Source of the DNA: Trichoplax adhaerens
Taxonomy: Eukaryota > Placozoa > Uniplacotomia > Trichoplacea > Trichoplacidae
Direction: 5' to 3'
Assembly (NCBI RefSeq): GCF_000150275.1
Contig: NW_002060946.1
Location: forward strand, 8,086,546-8,150,545
DNA length: 64,000 bases
Shown here: one piece after another, positions 12,395 to 26,293 of the stretch
Numbering within the stretch: the stretch's first letter is position 1
How the letters are laid out: each line of letters begins with the position of its first letter
Program-made: the position numbers and the translations under genes
Notes under the pieces: model-generated
The model's database searches: none
Seen by the model: the letters and a program-made list of their open reading frames with translations, nothing else
Told to the model about the DNA's origin: nothing

Positions 12395-12860
12395 TTATGC
12401 AAATTGAATAGTGAACAAGGTAGAATAGAAATGGATAAAACTCTCTTGTTCTACAGTATAATCGATGCAAATTGAAAAGTGAACAAGGTAGAATACGAAT
12501 GGATAAAATTCTCTAGTCTCATCATAGCCAAGTTTAAAACGTTTCAAAATACTAAACAGGAAGGCACTTTTGACTAGTCAAGACGTGATCAATTTACTGA
12601 TGATGATAAACATATTGACGATGACTACGATACCGTATACTGTCATGGCGAAATTGTTAATTAATATTGAAAGGATAAAACACTCTACTACTACTACTTT
12701 ACAGTATAATAGCCAAGTTCAAAACGTTTCAAAATACTAAACTGGAAGGCATTTTCTGCTTGTCAAGACGTGATCCATTGGCTAATGATAATGATGGTAA
12801 ACGTATTGACGATGGCTACGAAGCCGTTTACAGTACAGTGCGAAACTACTAATTAATTCA
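12395..12860. repeat. Composite tandem repeats (68-bp and ~185-bp units)
   Basis: A 68-bp unit containing tgcaaattga, gtgaacaaggtagaata and atggataaaa starts at 12398 and 12466. Next, a ~185-bp unit beginning atagccaagtt, aaaacgtttcaaaatactaaa starts at 12524 and 12709 and contains gtcaagacgtgatc and attgacgatg. Before the second long unit the end of the short unit reappears (ggataaaac..cagtataat), so the true unit may be the two joined. Confidence 0.75.
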
Positions 12861-13049
12861 TTTATATCAGTCGATTAATCACTTTTGTAAACATGGCTCT
12901 CATGATCGTCGATAAAGCTGTAGTTTATGTCATGGCAATCAGAGTTAACTTTGTAGCAAGACTATCATAATTGCTGGCAATGATTGTCAACCGTAGTTGC
13001 CTAATTTGTGGATAATGATTACGTTAGGACCGATCATTCTTGCGTCTTG

Positions 13050-14340
13050 ACTCCAATTGAATTTAATCCATTTGTCAACATCGTCTTGATGGCCATTTGA
13101 ACAACAATATTATTATGGAGTTTCTATCCAAATAAACGTAGTAGGCCAACGGTGATATGGAACTACTTACAACGCCAGTCGATAGGAACTGACTAAAGCG
13201 ATGATGATGATGATGATGAACGATGAGAATGGAATGATTAACGGCCAATCTCGCTCATAATCGAATTCATTTTGTACTAAACAAGTTATCCATAGTCATT
13301 TTAACAACTGCTCAAGTTGTTCCTATTGAAACAAACTTTGTAGTAGAACCATTCGACGCCATTACTTAAAATGCTAGTCGATAGAAACGGACAAGTGTGT
13401 TAATGATTCTTCCGATGATTATTTGTGAGAGTACACGATAACTGTAGAGCCATGGCGAGAATTGAATTAATCCAGTTGTAAACATCTTCTGGATGGCCAT
13501 TTTAACGCCAGGGTGTGCCAATTGGAACAAACTTTGTAGCAAAATCATAGTATACGTACAACTGCGAAGAATGCCGGTCGATAGAAGCTGATTAATGCTT
13601 TGATGAATACTGAGAGAAGACGAGGATGGAATGAAGCAATTTTGTAATCATCTTGTGAACTTATGAATGGCCATGATAGCAACAGTTTATGCAGTGCAAA
13701 TTGCAACAAACTTTACAGTAAAATCATTGTGTGTAACTGCTAAGAATGGCAGCCGACAGAAGCTGACTAATGCGCTGATGATTACTGAGAAAGTACAGAT
13801 AACTAACTGTAAAACCACAATGAAAATTAATCTATTTGTAAACATCTTCTTAACTTTGTAAATTTATAGCCATTTGAACAACCGTGTGTCCAGTGCTAAT
13901 TGCAACAAACTGTGTGGCAAAATTAGAGTATACGTACAACGGCTAAGAATATCAGTCGATAGAAGCTGACTAATCCGCTGATGATTACTGAGAAAGTACA
14001 GATAAAGCCACGATGAGAATTAAATTAATCTATGTGTAAACATCTATTTAACTTATTCAATATCAATGGCCATTTTAACAACAGTTTGTGCAGTGCTAAT
14101 TGCAACAAACTTTGTCGTAAAATCATAGTATACGTACAACTGGTAAGAATACCAGTCGATAGAAGCTGACTAATCCGCTGATGAATGCTGAGAGAAGACG
14201 AGAATGGAATAGAGCAATTTTATAAACGTCTTATTTAAGAGTTATTTGAATAGGAGTTTGTTCAATACGATCGGAACAAATTGGGTAGCAAAGCATAATA
14301 TGTAACTGCTTGAAATGCCAATCGCTCCTTTTTATATCCT
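13050..14340. repeat. Tandem array, period ~200 bp, 6-7 copies
   Basis: The landmark gtcgatagaagctgactaat, or a close variant, occurs at 13178, 13377, 13577, 13752, 13955 and 14155, with a degraded copy near 14319. Spacings are 199, 200, ~175, 203 and 200 bp. Each unit also carries gcaacaaactttgt, aaatcatagtatacgtacaac, tgctgatgattactgaga-like text and a 'ttgtaaacatctt..ggccat' block. Open frames at 13366-13548 and 13667-13861 are by-products of the array. There is no transposase or terminal inverted repeat. Confidence 0.85.
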
Positions 14341-15360
14341 ACGAGATACGCGTATATTAAGGAATAGCTATTTTAACATTATTTAGACTTTTTGGGAGAG
14401 TAAAACCGTAATAACGACTTAGAATAACGATCGATAATTTAATAAATACAGTAATTTCCAGTACAGTCTTGTAGAACTAATTATAAAACAATTAATGGCA
14501 GGCAATATCGTAGCAAATGTTAACGTTGAAGAAGTAACAAATGCAGTCATTATGACTATTGATCAAATCGCTATATTTAATCAGAAGAAGGTCGAGTAAT
14601 GGTATTTCAAATCACTACAAAGCCATTGGGATCAAAGCGATTGGTAGTAAAATTATATTTGAAGATAGATTGTTGTATAGGACAGGAGAATGGACATGGA
14701 TACCTTGATTGAAAGTACAGTAAGGTGCAATCGTTCAAGTTCAAAGCATGGAAAGGTTGATAGAAGCTACGGTAAAATGACTGAAAATGATACAAGTATA
14801 ATGAATAACTAAAAGGAAACTACCCTTTACTAATCAGTCTGGATATAATATTCGTTATTGGACAACTTGATCTCTATCGTCCTCTTTTGCTATTGAAAAA
14901 AGTAAATATGATAAGTAGGATAAATAAGAATATCAACAATAATCTCAGCCCTACATGGGCATGAAATTGTGCTATAAATGGGTATAAAAATCGACAATTT
15001 CACATTATCTGACACGTTCTATCAAGATAATCGTCAGCATCGAAAGCGTTGATCGTTTAACTTCTTCAACAGCAATAGCATTTCCTACACATAACGATTT
15101 CATTAATAATGATTGAATCATGTTAAGCTTTATCGTACTAAAGCTTTTTGATGTTATGCTATCGTAAGGCATCCAGAATTTGCAAGGGTAGTAGTCTTAC
15201 ATTCTATCTGCTATCTCATTTTCAATTTCCTCATGACTAACTTTATACAGACATTTTTTATTTCTGATCCTTCTGAGACGAGGCTAGAACAATTTCACAA
15301 CGTAAATACTGTTACGACACTAGAGTAGTATTAATAAGGATATATGCTATGTGACAGAGA
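14341..15360. other. Gene-free stretch upstream of the flippase gene
   Basis: AT-rich DNA between the ~200-bp array and the first proposed ATP11 exon. The open frame at 14607-14795 has no supporting features. The ATP11 promoter should lie here, but no element stands out. Confidence 0.5.
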
Positions 15361-18300
15361 ATGTTGAGTAGAGCGATAGGATACATTTTGGTAAAAATAT
15401 CTTGCATATATCAAGACTTCGACAACAAACTCACTTGGTGAATAACTCATCTTTATGCATATCTATTTGTAATGTTTAGAATTTAGGAAGGAGAAATAAA
15501 GGTGGCAAAAATAATGCCAAGCAATGGCGCACTGTCCACCTATTTGGTAAAAGTCGTCGCCCGAAAGAATCGGCTGTTGTTATCGATCAAACTGATACGA
15601 CTGGATATTTAAGATCACACAGCGGCGTTACTACCAAGACTATTTTAACTGAAGAAAAGTTTCCTGACAATACTATTGTCACTTCTAGGGTAAGACCACC
15701 ATTGGATCCATGTTCACTCATGTTAATATTAGTTTCTTCCAGCTATTTTATCGGATAACGGATTTCAATTGATCATTTTCTTAGTATACTATTTGGAATT
15801 TTATACCAAAAAATCTTTTCGAACAATTTGGCCGAATCGCAAACTTTTACTTTCTTTGCATTGCCGTAGTGCAGGTAAAGCAATTTATTTTATGAAGACT
15901 TCTAGTATATATTATTTCTTCATTTTAATCCAGTAGATTGGAATCATTCTAATTGCCATGCAGTTATTACTTCTATTCTACTCATCCTAACTCCTATAAA
16001 CAAATCTTCTGGTTAGCTTTCATTAAGAAATTCCCCTGTTAGTCCAGTAACCAGCGTAGCACCATTACTCTTCGTCGTTACCATCACTGCTATTAAACAG
16101 GTAATTATTCTAAGTATGGAAATCACAATCCAGTTGTAATTTCTAAGACATTTGGAAAAAATAGAGACTGTATCTTGTAATCATTATAAATATATTTGGT
16201 ACTATTTCTGATAAATCTCACCGATAGATAATTGACTTCCTTACACCAAATCAATACTGACTTCTATCGGAATAAAATAACATTCCTCTCAATGTTATTC
16301 CTATTTAATAGGCCTACGAAGATTGGTTAAGACATAAATCTGATAACAAAGTCAATAATCGATCAATCGAAGTTGTTCGTGATGGCACTCTGAAAGGCGT
16401 TCCATCACGAAATGTTGCTGTAAGCAATCAATCAAAACTAGACGAGAATTGAAATGATGCTAGTGTAAAAACAATGAATGCATTTTTTTTTACAAAAATT
16501 AAAGGTGGGAGATGTAGTTCGAGTTTCTAACGAACAAGAACTACCTTGCGACCTTGTACTCTTATCTTCAAGCGAAGTGGATGGCAGTTGTTACATCATG
16601 ACCATGAACCTCGATGGCGAAACAAATTTAAAGCCACGATTAGCATTATCAGATACTGTAGCATGGCGAAGCTGTGAAGATATAACTTCTTCATCACTCG
16701 ATATTGATGTAGACTGCCAACTCCCGACACCTGATCTCTACAAGTAATACATTCTGCCGATTTCGGCACTGACTAATAAATCATCGTTGATCATTATTTT
16801 ACCCTTTACACTAACTATACTCTTTTCAACTCCTACTTGAAAATAGATTTGATGGCCGCATGAATGTTTATTCCGACTCTTCAACGCCTATGTGTCGGTA
16901 TGCTAATAATAGAATATGTTTTTATCTATCCATTGTAAGAACCAAACATATTGTTATTTGTTCACTTATAATTATTTATCAATTGATTTCAATATAGTTA
17001 TACGTATATATCTTACTTCCTGTAGATCGCTATGCTCGGATAATTTACTACTACGTGGTGCGCGGTTGCGAAACACTGATTATATTTTTGGAATGGCGGT
17101 GTATACGGGTGTTGATACTAAGGTCAGAAGTGATAGCAATCGAATTAATTTTTTGCTATGAATTTAAAAAGTATGATTCTAGCTTATTACCCTATCTAAC
17201 ACTGGTTCTCATTAAACAGGTTGCTCTAAACCAACAGCAAAAGAAACACAAATTTTCAGCTGTTGAAAAGTTAGTCGATTCCATAAAACACAAACATTCA
17301 AAGTTGATGTTGCCTAATAAAATAAGCTGATGTAATAATTTATATCATGACACTATTCTAGAGCATTGAATAAATTCTTGGCCGTCTTTATGGTTTTGCT
17401 AGTTATTCAAGTAATATTCTGTGGTATTGCTAGTACTGTATGGCAAAGACTAGAATTGCCAGCATATATGGGCATATCTCGCGCGACAGAAGTGAGCTGA
17501 ATTATCGAATCATTATGGAATGACTACTTTTAAACTAATGCTATGTTTTAAACTTTTTTGTAGGCTTCTGGAATAATCAACATTTTCCTCTCATTTTTAG
17601 TCTTATTTAATTATATTATACCAATTTCACTTTATGTCACAATTGGTATGTGGTAATTTTACCCTTACATTGAGCGTATTGATAGAATGTATTCAATGTT
17701 GAACGTACGATAAATTAAAGGAAGATTTCTATCTTCAGAATTACAGAAATTTTTCGGAGCCATGTTTATTGGCTGGGATATAAAAATGTACGATTCGGTA
17801 AGCACTTGGATAGCCTACGATAGGATGATCACAATCTACTTTTACCTTTCAATAGACCTGGCTCTCTTATAATTTCAAGCTAATTATAATTTAAATCGGA
17901 TGACTTATTATAGAAAATGGATGAAGTTGCAAAAGCAAATACTTCAGATTTAAATGAAGAACTTGGACAGGTATTATTTGCTATAACTATAGTACATGGT
18001 ATTTAAATTTCAAAATTAGTTACCGCACATCTACCCAAATTAGTATTATCAGCGTAATCTTGATGTAAAAATTTCCCGCCGACGCACATTCTTGATGCGC
18101 TCTTGTCATCTATTCCACGCGTATATAGATTGAATACTTGTTTAGCGACAAGACAGGAACTCTAACACAGAATGATATGCAATTTCGGCAGTGTTCAATA
18201 TATGGAAAACGATATAAGGTTAGTTATAACATTAAAGTACACGATTATGTTTAAATTTTTCTTTTATTAAATAATTTTTGATCGCAATTTACACATTGAC

Positions 18301-21300
18301 TAGGAAATTGATGGCAACTTGCAGCTTTTATTGGATCAAAACTATGAAAGTTTGGAAGATTCATCGGTTAGCAATATATCTTACTACGAGCGGCGTTATA
18401 ATAAAATAGATATTATTACCCATGGAATCAATTTTATATCCCATTATAGGATTCACTGCAGCAATTTCTCATTGCTCTAGCAGTGTGTCACACTGTCAAA
18501 ACAGAACATGAAGCTTCAACAGATAGTATTGTATATCAGGTAAGAATAATTAAATTTGCTCTAAAATGATACTTGTACATTTGGCAGTCCTATCTTGTAC
18601 TCCAATAATAAATGACCTATTTGACTTGTAGGCTTCATCACCGGATGAAAAAGCTCTCGTTGAAGCCGCTTCAAAGTAATTATTTTATATGATGATTCTC
18701 ATATGGTTTAGATATTATGCAAATATCCTGGTGGTAGAAACTGAAAATAATTAAATAAATCCTGACATGTTTATTTCGTTTGTTTGGCAGATTTGGTGTT
18801 AGCTTTCGTGATTGTGTTGATAACGCTCATGTCGTTTTGGTACATGGGAAATTACAAAGGTTTCATTATAAACATCTTTGCTTCTTTAATATATTTTAAA
18901 TAAGAATCTGTCATAAAGTGAGTGCTACGCTTCATATTCGTAATGTAGGTTCAAAATTTTACACGTTCTTGAGTTTGATTCTGATCGTAAAAGAATGAGC
19001 GTTATCGTCAAAGATCCATCGGGTAAAATTTATTGCCTTTGTAATAATATACAGAGTACTTTTATTACTTTTATAACAGCTATGTGACAAATTTACTCGC
19101 CTTTCTGTAGGTAATACTATTTTGATTTGCAAGGGCGCTGAATCTTCTGTATTAAGTCGGGCGAAAGATGGCGCTATTACTCACACTAATAACGACGTAA
19201 ACTATTACGCAAAGGTTATTAAATAACAATGCTTCATAATGACTGGAAATCATATACTCGTATTGATTAGCTTATTGTAATCGGATGTTCTACCTTAAAC
19301 AGCATGGATTAAGGACCCTTGTTATTGCCTTTCGTCGGTTGTCAGTTGCAGATTATGAAATGATGAATGAAAAGGTGAGAAAATATTATATGATCATCTA
19401 TAACGTATTAAATGTATGCATGATGATTTTATTAAATTGAGTCGATTATCTTATGGAATGGAATTTTTTCTATTATTAAACAGCTTCATGAAGCTAAAAC
19501 CGCTATTGGCGATAGAGATGCAAAGGTAATGTATTGAAACCTTTAGTAAAGTCAGCTAATGTAAACGCTTATTTCTTGTTAACATTGAAAATATTGAGTA
19601 TTGTTCATTACGATTATATATCATAGCTTGCTAGTGCATATGATTATGTTGAGAGAGATTTAACAATTATTGGAGCAACGGCTGTGGAAGATAAGCTACA
19701 GGAATGCGTTACTGAAACCCTAGAGTCGTTACGCGAAGCTGGAATTAAGGTTTGTCGCACATTACGTTTTACTTTAAAAGTAAATACACGTAAGAGTGAT
19801 CACTCTGTCAGATAAAAACTTAATTTAATAAAATGATAACATAATTCGGGTTTACAATTATTTCAGGTGTGGGTTCTGACCGGTGACAAACAGGAAACTG
19901 CTGTTAATATTAGCCATTCCTGTGGACACTTTAGTGTATGTTTTCTACAATCATCTAAAATTTCATTTTAAATTACCATAGCAACGTACTGGTAATATCT
20001 AAACATTTTCGCTTGAAATATTATAGACTGGCATGGAAATCATGACTGTAAATGCTAACAATAACGTGGAATGCTCGTCACTATTGCAAGATGTCAAAGT
20101 CAAGTACGTCATTATTTCGATAGAATCTATCGAAACTGTTTCGCGGCTAAATTTATTATCTTACATTCCAAATGCAGTCATTAGCTAATGTATTGAGCTC
20201 AACTATTTTAATACATCATGCGTTACTGATCTAATTAACTTACGTGTCTATTTCAATCAGAATTGATGGAAGCCCAGGTGGAACTAAGTTCGCACTTGTT
20301 ATTAACGGAATGAGTCTATCATTTGCGTTGAGCAGTTGTCAAGGTAGGTCATAAGCATATCTTGTTCTACTAATTCTTGATTAGGCATTTGTTAATGGCG
20401 TTTTGTTTCTTCATAGATCTACTGCTTAGTGTTACGAAACATTGCGAAGCTGTATTATGCTGTCGTATGTCACCGCTACAGAAAGCTAAAGTATGAGTTG
20501 ACTTTAATTTCTAAATTATGACTCTAGTTCTAGCTTATATAAACAAGTAAATAAGCAGACTAATTTGTGCTTGTAATTTCTAGATTGTACGAATGGTAAA
20601 AGAAAATGGCCATCACCCAACAACGCTTGCTATTGGTGATGGAGCGAACGATTGTAGTATGATCCAGGAAGCTCATGTCGGAGTTGGTATCATGGGTAAA
20701 GAAGGCCGTCAAGCTACGCAATGCAGCGATTATGCAATCGCCAAGTTTAAATACTTAAAGCGTTTATTACTTGTTCATGGTCACTGGTACTATATTCGTA
20801 TCGCAACCTTAGTTCAATACTTTTTCTATAAAGTATGTACAAAGCTTGTTCATTCTATTCGTACTTTAATTGCAAATTACCGTCAATGGTAGCGATAGAA
20901 ATAAATAATTACACTTCTATTTCTATCTAATGACAGAACGCCGCGTTCATAACTCCAGAATTTTATTTCGCATTCTTTTCCGGATTTTCAGCGCAGGTAG
21001 ATCTAACATAATATGGGTATATAGTTGCATTTTATCAGTAATACAATTTGAAGATCAATACCTTGTAAGTATTAAATTCTTTAAATATTAAATATTTCAG
21101 TCGATGTACGACAGTATTTTCCTCATGTTTTTCAACCTGGCTTTTACGTCGCTACCTATCCTAATCTTTGGAGTATTTGAACAAGATTTCAATGAACATC
21201 ATCTATTGCGGAATCCTTCGTTATATAAAATGCTTGCCAGGAATAAATATATGACTATGAAGGAATTTGCTTGTTGGGTTCTTCTAGGTTAATAGATATT

Positions 21301-22416
21301 TATTTTGATATCATATCTGGTGAAATCAACTAAATCAATAACCTTATCTATTGTACTTTGCCAAATTACGTCATTTTAGGCTATTGGCATTCATTAGTCT
21401 TCTTTTTCGGTGTCTACTTTTTATTTGCTGAACAAGAAGGTGTTTTATCGGCAGATGGCAAGGTAGGAATACCTGTACTGTATTTAATTTTGAGTATGTG
21501 GTTATGATTTTTATGTTGAATAAGCTAATACAACTAGTCCCTTTATTTTTATTGTAGACATTTGATCTTTGGTGTTTTGGAACAATGATTTATACAATGA
21601 CTGTGGTAGTCACCAATCTGAAGGTATGCTTATGACTTCTGGGATAATGCTACCTAAAACTAATTTTGTGATTTATAACAACTATTATAATAGCAATGCC
21701 ATCAATCGTTTTATTATTTTATGTTTAGCTTGCTTTGCACACTGAACATTGGACATGGGTTAATCACTTTGCTATATGGATATCCATTTTGTCTTATTAT
21801 TTATTTACGCTATTTTATTGCGGAATTTATTGGTAAATAATAACATTCGATGATAAAGTATCACTGTCTGCCAATGTTAAAGTCATTAATTTTTATTTTT
21901 TGATTTATTATCATTAATATTGGCTACTTTAGGCCAACTTTCCGCAATGGTAGTTCTGATTTATTTTGGATATTTCTAAAGTTGGTAGCTACGCCTGCAG
22001 TTTGGTTTAAGACATTTTTACTAATTCTTGTTAGTCTTCTGCCAGATATTATTTTACGTATTTATTCCACGGAAAAGGTATGATTAATGGTAAAATTCAT
22101 GGATTTATGATACGGTGTTATGAAATATCGTTACGTATTCTGGAACGATTACGTCACGCTACGGCTAATATTAAAATATCTCGAGCAAAGTGGCTCAACA
22201 CTAAAATAACGTTCTATTTAGGTAAAGATTTTGAATTTAAGTCTTGAAAAAATGGCTAGAACAAGAATGCTGGGAGATCGATTAGCCTCTGAGAATACTA
22301 GCCTAAATCGTGATTTAAGAAAACGTAATTATTCCACTGGAGACCCTAGAAATCCATTAATATCATCTGATAATAGTATTTTAGATATCTCTGATTCACA
22401 TCAGACCATAGTTTAA
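15361..22416 (+). CDS. ATP11: P4-type ATPase (phospholipid flippase), ATP11A/B/C group
   Basis: A 35-exon model keeps frame throughout (1149 aa). Main exons: 15480-15689, 15785-15874, 16017-16100, 16312-16419, 16505-16743, 16847-16897, 17026-17122, 17220-17269, 17362-17491, 17564-17645, 17739-17797, 17914-17970, 18129-18218, then 20 short exons from 18304 to 22077, and 22222-22416. [23 protein letters not shown] is characteristic of ATP11. Other landmarks: actuator DGET (211-214), PISL in TM4 (383-386), phosphorylated Asp436 in [27 protein letters not shown] (~691), GDGAND (805-810), then the last six membrane spans. The family flips PS and PE to the cytosolic leaflet, usually with a CDC50 subunit. 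The first exon (15361-15390, ten codons) is tentative; everything from 15480 is firm. Which ATP11 paralogue it matches cannot be decided. Confidence 0.93.
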
Positions 22417-23606
22417 CAGAAATTATAACGCTACTGATTTTTGTTGCAGCGAAAAACGTGCAACTTTTGTTGTTACCTAATATTGACAGTCATTTCCGCG
22501 AAATAGGATATTTTCTCGATCAGTTATTAAGAAAAACTGTTAAAATGTAGCTTTCCTAATGTGTAATTATACTATTTGAAAAGTTGTAGAAACTATCTTT
22601 AAACGATCTAATCCCAATCTAATATGCCCTTTGTTAAAACTAACAAAGTTTTTCATACGTATCATGTCTTTAAATTATCAAGGATAAGATTGTAAGGCAA
22701 ATATGAAAATTGTAAAGCTCTAGCTGAATATTTTGTAAATTGTTTGACGAAAGAATCGTTTTTACATTGAGCCGTATTATTTGGTTAGCAGTTTTATCTC
22801 CATTACTATGTGTTGTTTATATTAATCTCCATTCCGTGCATTTAGTTGTAAATCAAAGGATTTCATTTCTGTTAAATATTTATATAGCCGTTTCTGTATA
22901 CATGTTTGTAAGCCGACCGACTGTAACGGAAACTGTTGCCACTATCTGCTGTGGGTGACTGTAAATTGAAATATACGTATGTATGAATTGCCAGAACTTA
23001 GCCTATCCTATAGATCTCAATTTTTATGCCTAATTATAATCCTTTTGGCATAGCCATTAACGAACTGATTTTCATTTTTTGTAATTCAAAACATGTGTAA
23101 ACGGTGTATCTTCCTATTTTATATTGTACAATATGATAACATCCACACCATTACTTAAGGGTTACTGGTATTGAGGGCTTCGAATGTTAAGCAATAAAGA
23201 AATAATGGTTTTTATCACAAGTCTCTATTTTATAGGAAAATGGATGAAAATTGGTGTAATTCACTTCTATTTTAGATTACGCATTGTATGAGATTTGCGA
23301 GCATCCAATAAGTGTCTTTAATGTCGATATAGTATTTAGACACTTCAACATTACTATAATTATTTAAGATATTACTGGGAAAAAAAGTCAACCAAAACGT
23401 ATACGTGCATACGGTCATTGGTAAATGGCTAAATTTTTTCGGTATTTATTTAAATTACATAATATTACCATTTCAAAATTTACATTCAAAATTAAGGATG
23501 AAAATCATTACTACTGTATAAATAAAGATAGTTAATCTATGATGGCATTTGTTGCGGTAGTGTAGCAATTCCTTATTGCATTGCATACACGTGAATGTAC
23601 AATAAG
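22417..23606. other. Intergenic between convergent genes, including ATP11 3' UTR
   Basis: No supported gene. AATAAA at 23193-23198 could end ATP11 transcripts. TTTATT at 23445-23450 could serve the minus-strand coiled-coil gene. The hydrophobic open frame at 22740-22958 lacks coding character. Confidence 0.5.
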
Positions 23607-24461
23607 TTAATCGGCTGTAGTTTTCATAGTTAGGAAATGATTTCGTAGATATTCCAAGGCTTTTTGACAAGCTTGATGTTGATCTTTTTCACGATCTAAT
23701 TCTAATCTTATTTTTTCCATTCTATCATTGGCTAGTTTCATTTTATCATCGTGAAGTTTACGTAATAATTCTTCTTTCCTATCTAAATCTAACTGGAATT
23801 GAATTCGTTGACTATCTGATGAATCAGCTAGTTGATCTCGTTGTATAGTAACACGATGTAAGCCTTGCTTTAATTCTTGATTTTCTTTCACAGCTTGATA
23901 GTATTTAGGTTTTAAATGTTTCATTTCTAAAGCTAGTGATTTTAACTTTTCATGATACTGTAAAAGTTGTTCTTTATAGTGATCACACTTGATGCGAGTT
24001 TTCTTGTAATTTTTTTTATTTTCTGTTGCTAACTGTGAATAAGTTTGAATTTGATCCTGTAGTTTTTGAACCACTTCATTTAAGCGACGGATTTCTTGTT
24101 GATTGACTTGATTTTGAGCAGCTGCTTTCATATTTTCTTGTTGAGTTTTTGTCAATAGTTGTCGAATGGTTTGTATTTCAGTTTGATTCCATATACATCG
24201 ATCACTGCCAATAGGTATTTCAACATGATTTTTAGCCTCTTCTTCAATCATCTTTTTCTTTTCTTCTTCCTCTCGTTGACGAAGCTCTCTTGCTAAATCA
24301 TCACGGACTTGTGAGTGGATTTGATCTAATGGCTTATGATATTTAGCCAAAAGCGTGTCCAGAACGCTTTGGCAATCTTGGTTGAAATTTTCATTCAATA
24401 TATCCTGGACGGTAACGAATGGATAATTGGTAGGAAATATTTCATCCTTAATATCTTCCAT
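23607..24461 (-). CDS. Coiled-coil protein, family not recognised
   Basis: Intronless 284-aa frame starting at the ATG at 24461. Residues 1-50 are a mixed, possibly folded head (MEDIKDEIFPTNYPFV). Residues ~60-85 are a charged Glu/Lys helix (REEEEKKKMIEEEAK). From ~95 to ~275 heptad-like spacing of Leu/Ile/Met among Gln, Lys and Glu marks a long coiled coil, with a break near GSDRCIWNQTEIQ. There is no signal peptide or membrane segment. It resembles the CCDC-type proteins of cilia and centrosomes, but I cannot match it to a named family. It converges with the ATP11 gene. Length, coherence and lack of low-complexity artefact make it a real gene. Confidence 0.75.
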   Translation of the reverse strand: MEDIKDEIFPTNYPFVTVQDILNENFNQDCQSVLDTLLAKYHKPLDQIHSQVRDDLARELRQREEEEKKKMIEEEAKNHVEIPIGSDRCIWNQTEIQTIRQLLTKTQQENMKAAAQNQVNQQEIRRLNEVVQKLQDQIQTYSQLATENKKNYKKTRIKCDHYKEQLLQYHEKLKSLALEMKHLKPKYYQAVKENQELKQGLHRVTIQRDQLADSSDSQRIQFQLDLDRKEELLRKLHDDKMKLANDRMEKIRLELDREKDQHQACQKALEYLRNHFLTMKTTAD

Positions 24462-26293
24462 GACGATGTTTCCTGCTTTTAGCTTAAATATGAGACGATA
24501 AAATTAATCAAGATCTTACTCGTAATAAAATTATTGTCAAGAGTTTTATGTAAGCTTGATTACTATTCTATCTTTATTATTGATGATATTACTATAGTAC
24601 TTTTACAATCGAAATTGTAGCAGTAACATTTTTACTGCGGCAAATGATCGATCTAGCAGGTAACTTACAGTATCAAAAATTATAATGATGTACAAAGTAA
24701 AGCAGAATTCATTGTAGTAAATATACCAGCAATACCCGAATGATGATATTTACAGGCTTTAATTTAAAGTTGATTATTGCGCCTTAACCATCAAATAACT
24801 GTTTAAATAATATGCATCATTGATTTACTCTAAGCTGATGAAATACTGCAAATCTATTACTGTGTTACAACTTTATAACAAACGGATAATGAGCAAACCA
24901 TGACTACTACGTTCACGAATGATATCCTGATCTTTATGCTTACCTCTTTCGTGGATTAAAATCGCTGATCAGTAGCAATTAGGATTCACTCTTGTTTCGA
25001 ATTGTCCATATTTCTTATTCAATAACTACAGCGTTGAAATGATCGATACGATGGTAGACAAGTTATTTTACAATTTCTACAACATCGACACAACTCTGAG
25101 CTGGTTAGCATGACAGAGTATATTAGGATACACAATATATAAGGGGAAATAACGTCAGGAAAATATTCAAATTGGACTATTATGTTATCAGAATAACTGG
25201 AAATTGGGCGTGAAATAAGCAAGCGTTGCCATAACAACGTGAAACTGCACCAAGTCCTCTATTAGTCCTGGTTCTAAGAGGGTAGCCAAAACGAAGTTAA
25301 TAGAAAAAGAGCTCGCTATAAAAGTAAATCCAATTTATCTGAGGAGATATAGAGAGCAAAAAGAGAGTACATACTAACTAGAGTTACTGCCCATTAGCCT
25401 TGCTGCAGTGATCGATAGAAGAACATACTTGTACACTAGTATAGGACTAGGACTCACATTGATACAATTTACTATTGATGCATGCAGACACTAGACATGA
25501 TGCAAAATCAAGAATAACAGCTCCAAAATAGAGAGATTTCGAGTTGCTGTCAATGTTTACGAGCAGATTGGAGTACGTATAGTTAGTTTTTATGTAGAAC
25601 TTGCATCTTAAGGGCAAATATAGAGTAGTAGTAGGGTTCAAATGACTCCTAAACTTGAGGAAAAAATTAAAATCGAACCCTCTTCCACCTACTCCCATAC
25701 GATCATAAATCAATATAACTCACGGACAATGCTTTGCGTATCATGACAGTGATCATTGAGGAAAATTGGACACCTTGGCTGATTTCAGTCAAAGCATACT
25801 GTGCAAAATAGATGTCATTAGCCAAAGGCCGTTGTTGTGCCAGTTGACTATTTTAGCAGTCGCTTTACAGTACCAAAAGACTAAAAGTGTACACTATACT
25901 GCATGCAACCAACCTTGGAAGCGACTTGAAAGAGCGCAGTGCTAGACAGGGTAGTGTCCAATCCTATAGCTAAAAAAGAGTTAAAATAACCAACAAAATA
26001 AGACGTGTAAAGTCGCTATCCAACACGTGCTAGATAAATGATCTGGCAGACACCGATTTCCTACCATGGGCAGTATAGAAACCAAATCCATAGGCTGCTA
26101 TACAGTAAATGTAGTGCTGGATAGCATGCCGATTGAGTTTTGCTATTGCAGCTTTAACGATTGCTGCTACAGGTTGGCTGGAGATTTTAAACTAGTTATT
26201 GCTGGCTGTGCATCCACCAAAGCTGCATACGAGTGCTTAGCTGCGATCTGAGCTATCATCAATCATCAACATTGCCATCAATAGATAAAGACG
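24462..26293. other. Intergenic between divergent genes
   Basis: Separates the coiled-coil gene (minus) from PELP1 (plus), so both promoters should lie here. Short open frames at 25019-25237, 25447-25713 and 26066-26251 show no domain or homology signal. No repeat was seen. Confidence 0.5.

Noticed and set aside
13050-14340. Spaced repeats resembling an array of the CRISPR kind
   Set aside because: The whole ~200-bp unit is repeated, not a short repeat with unique spacers, and the host is an animal.
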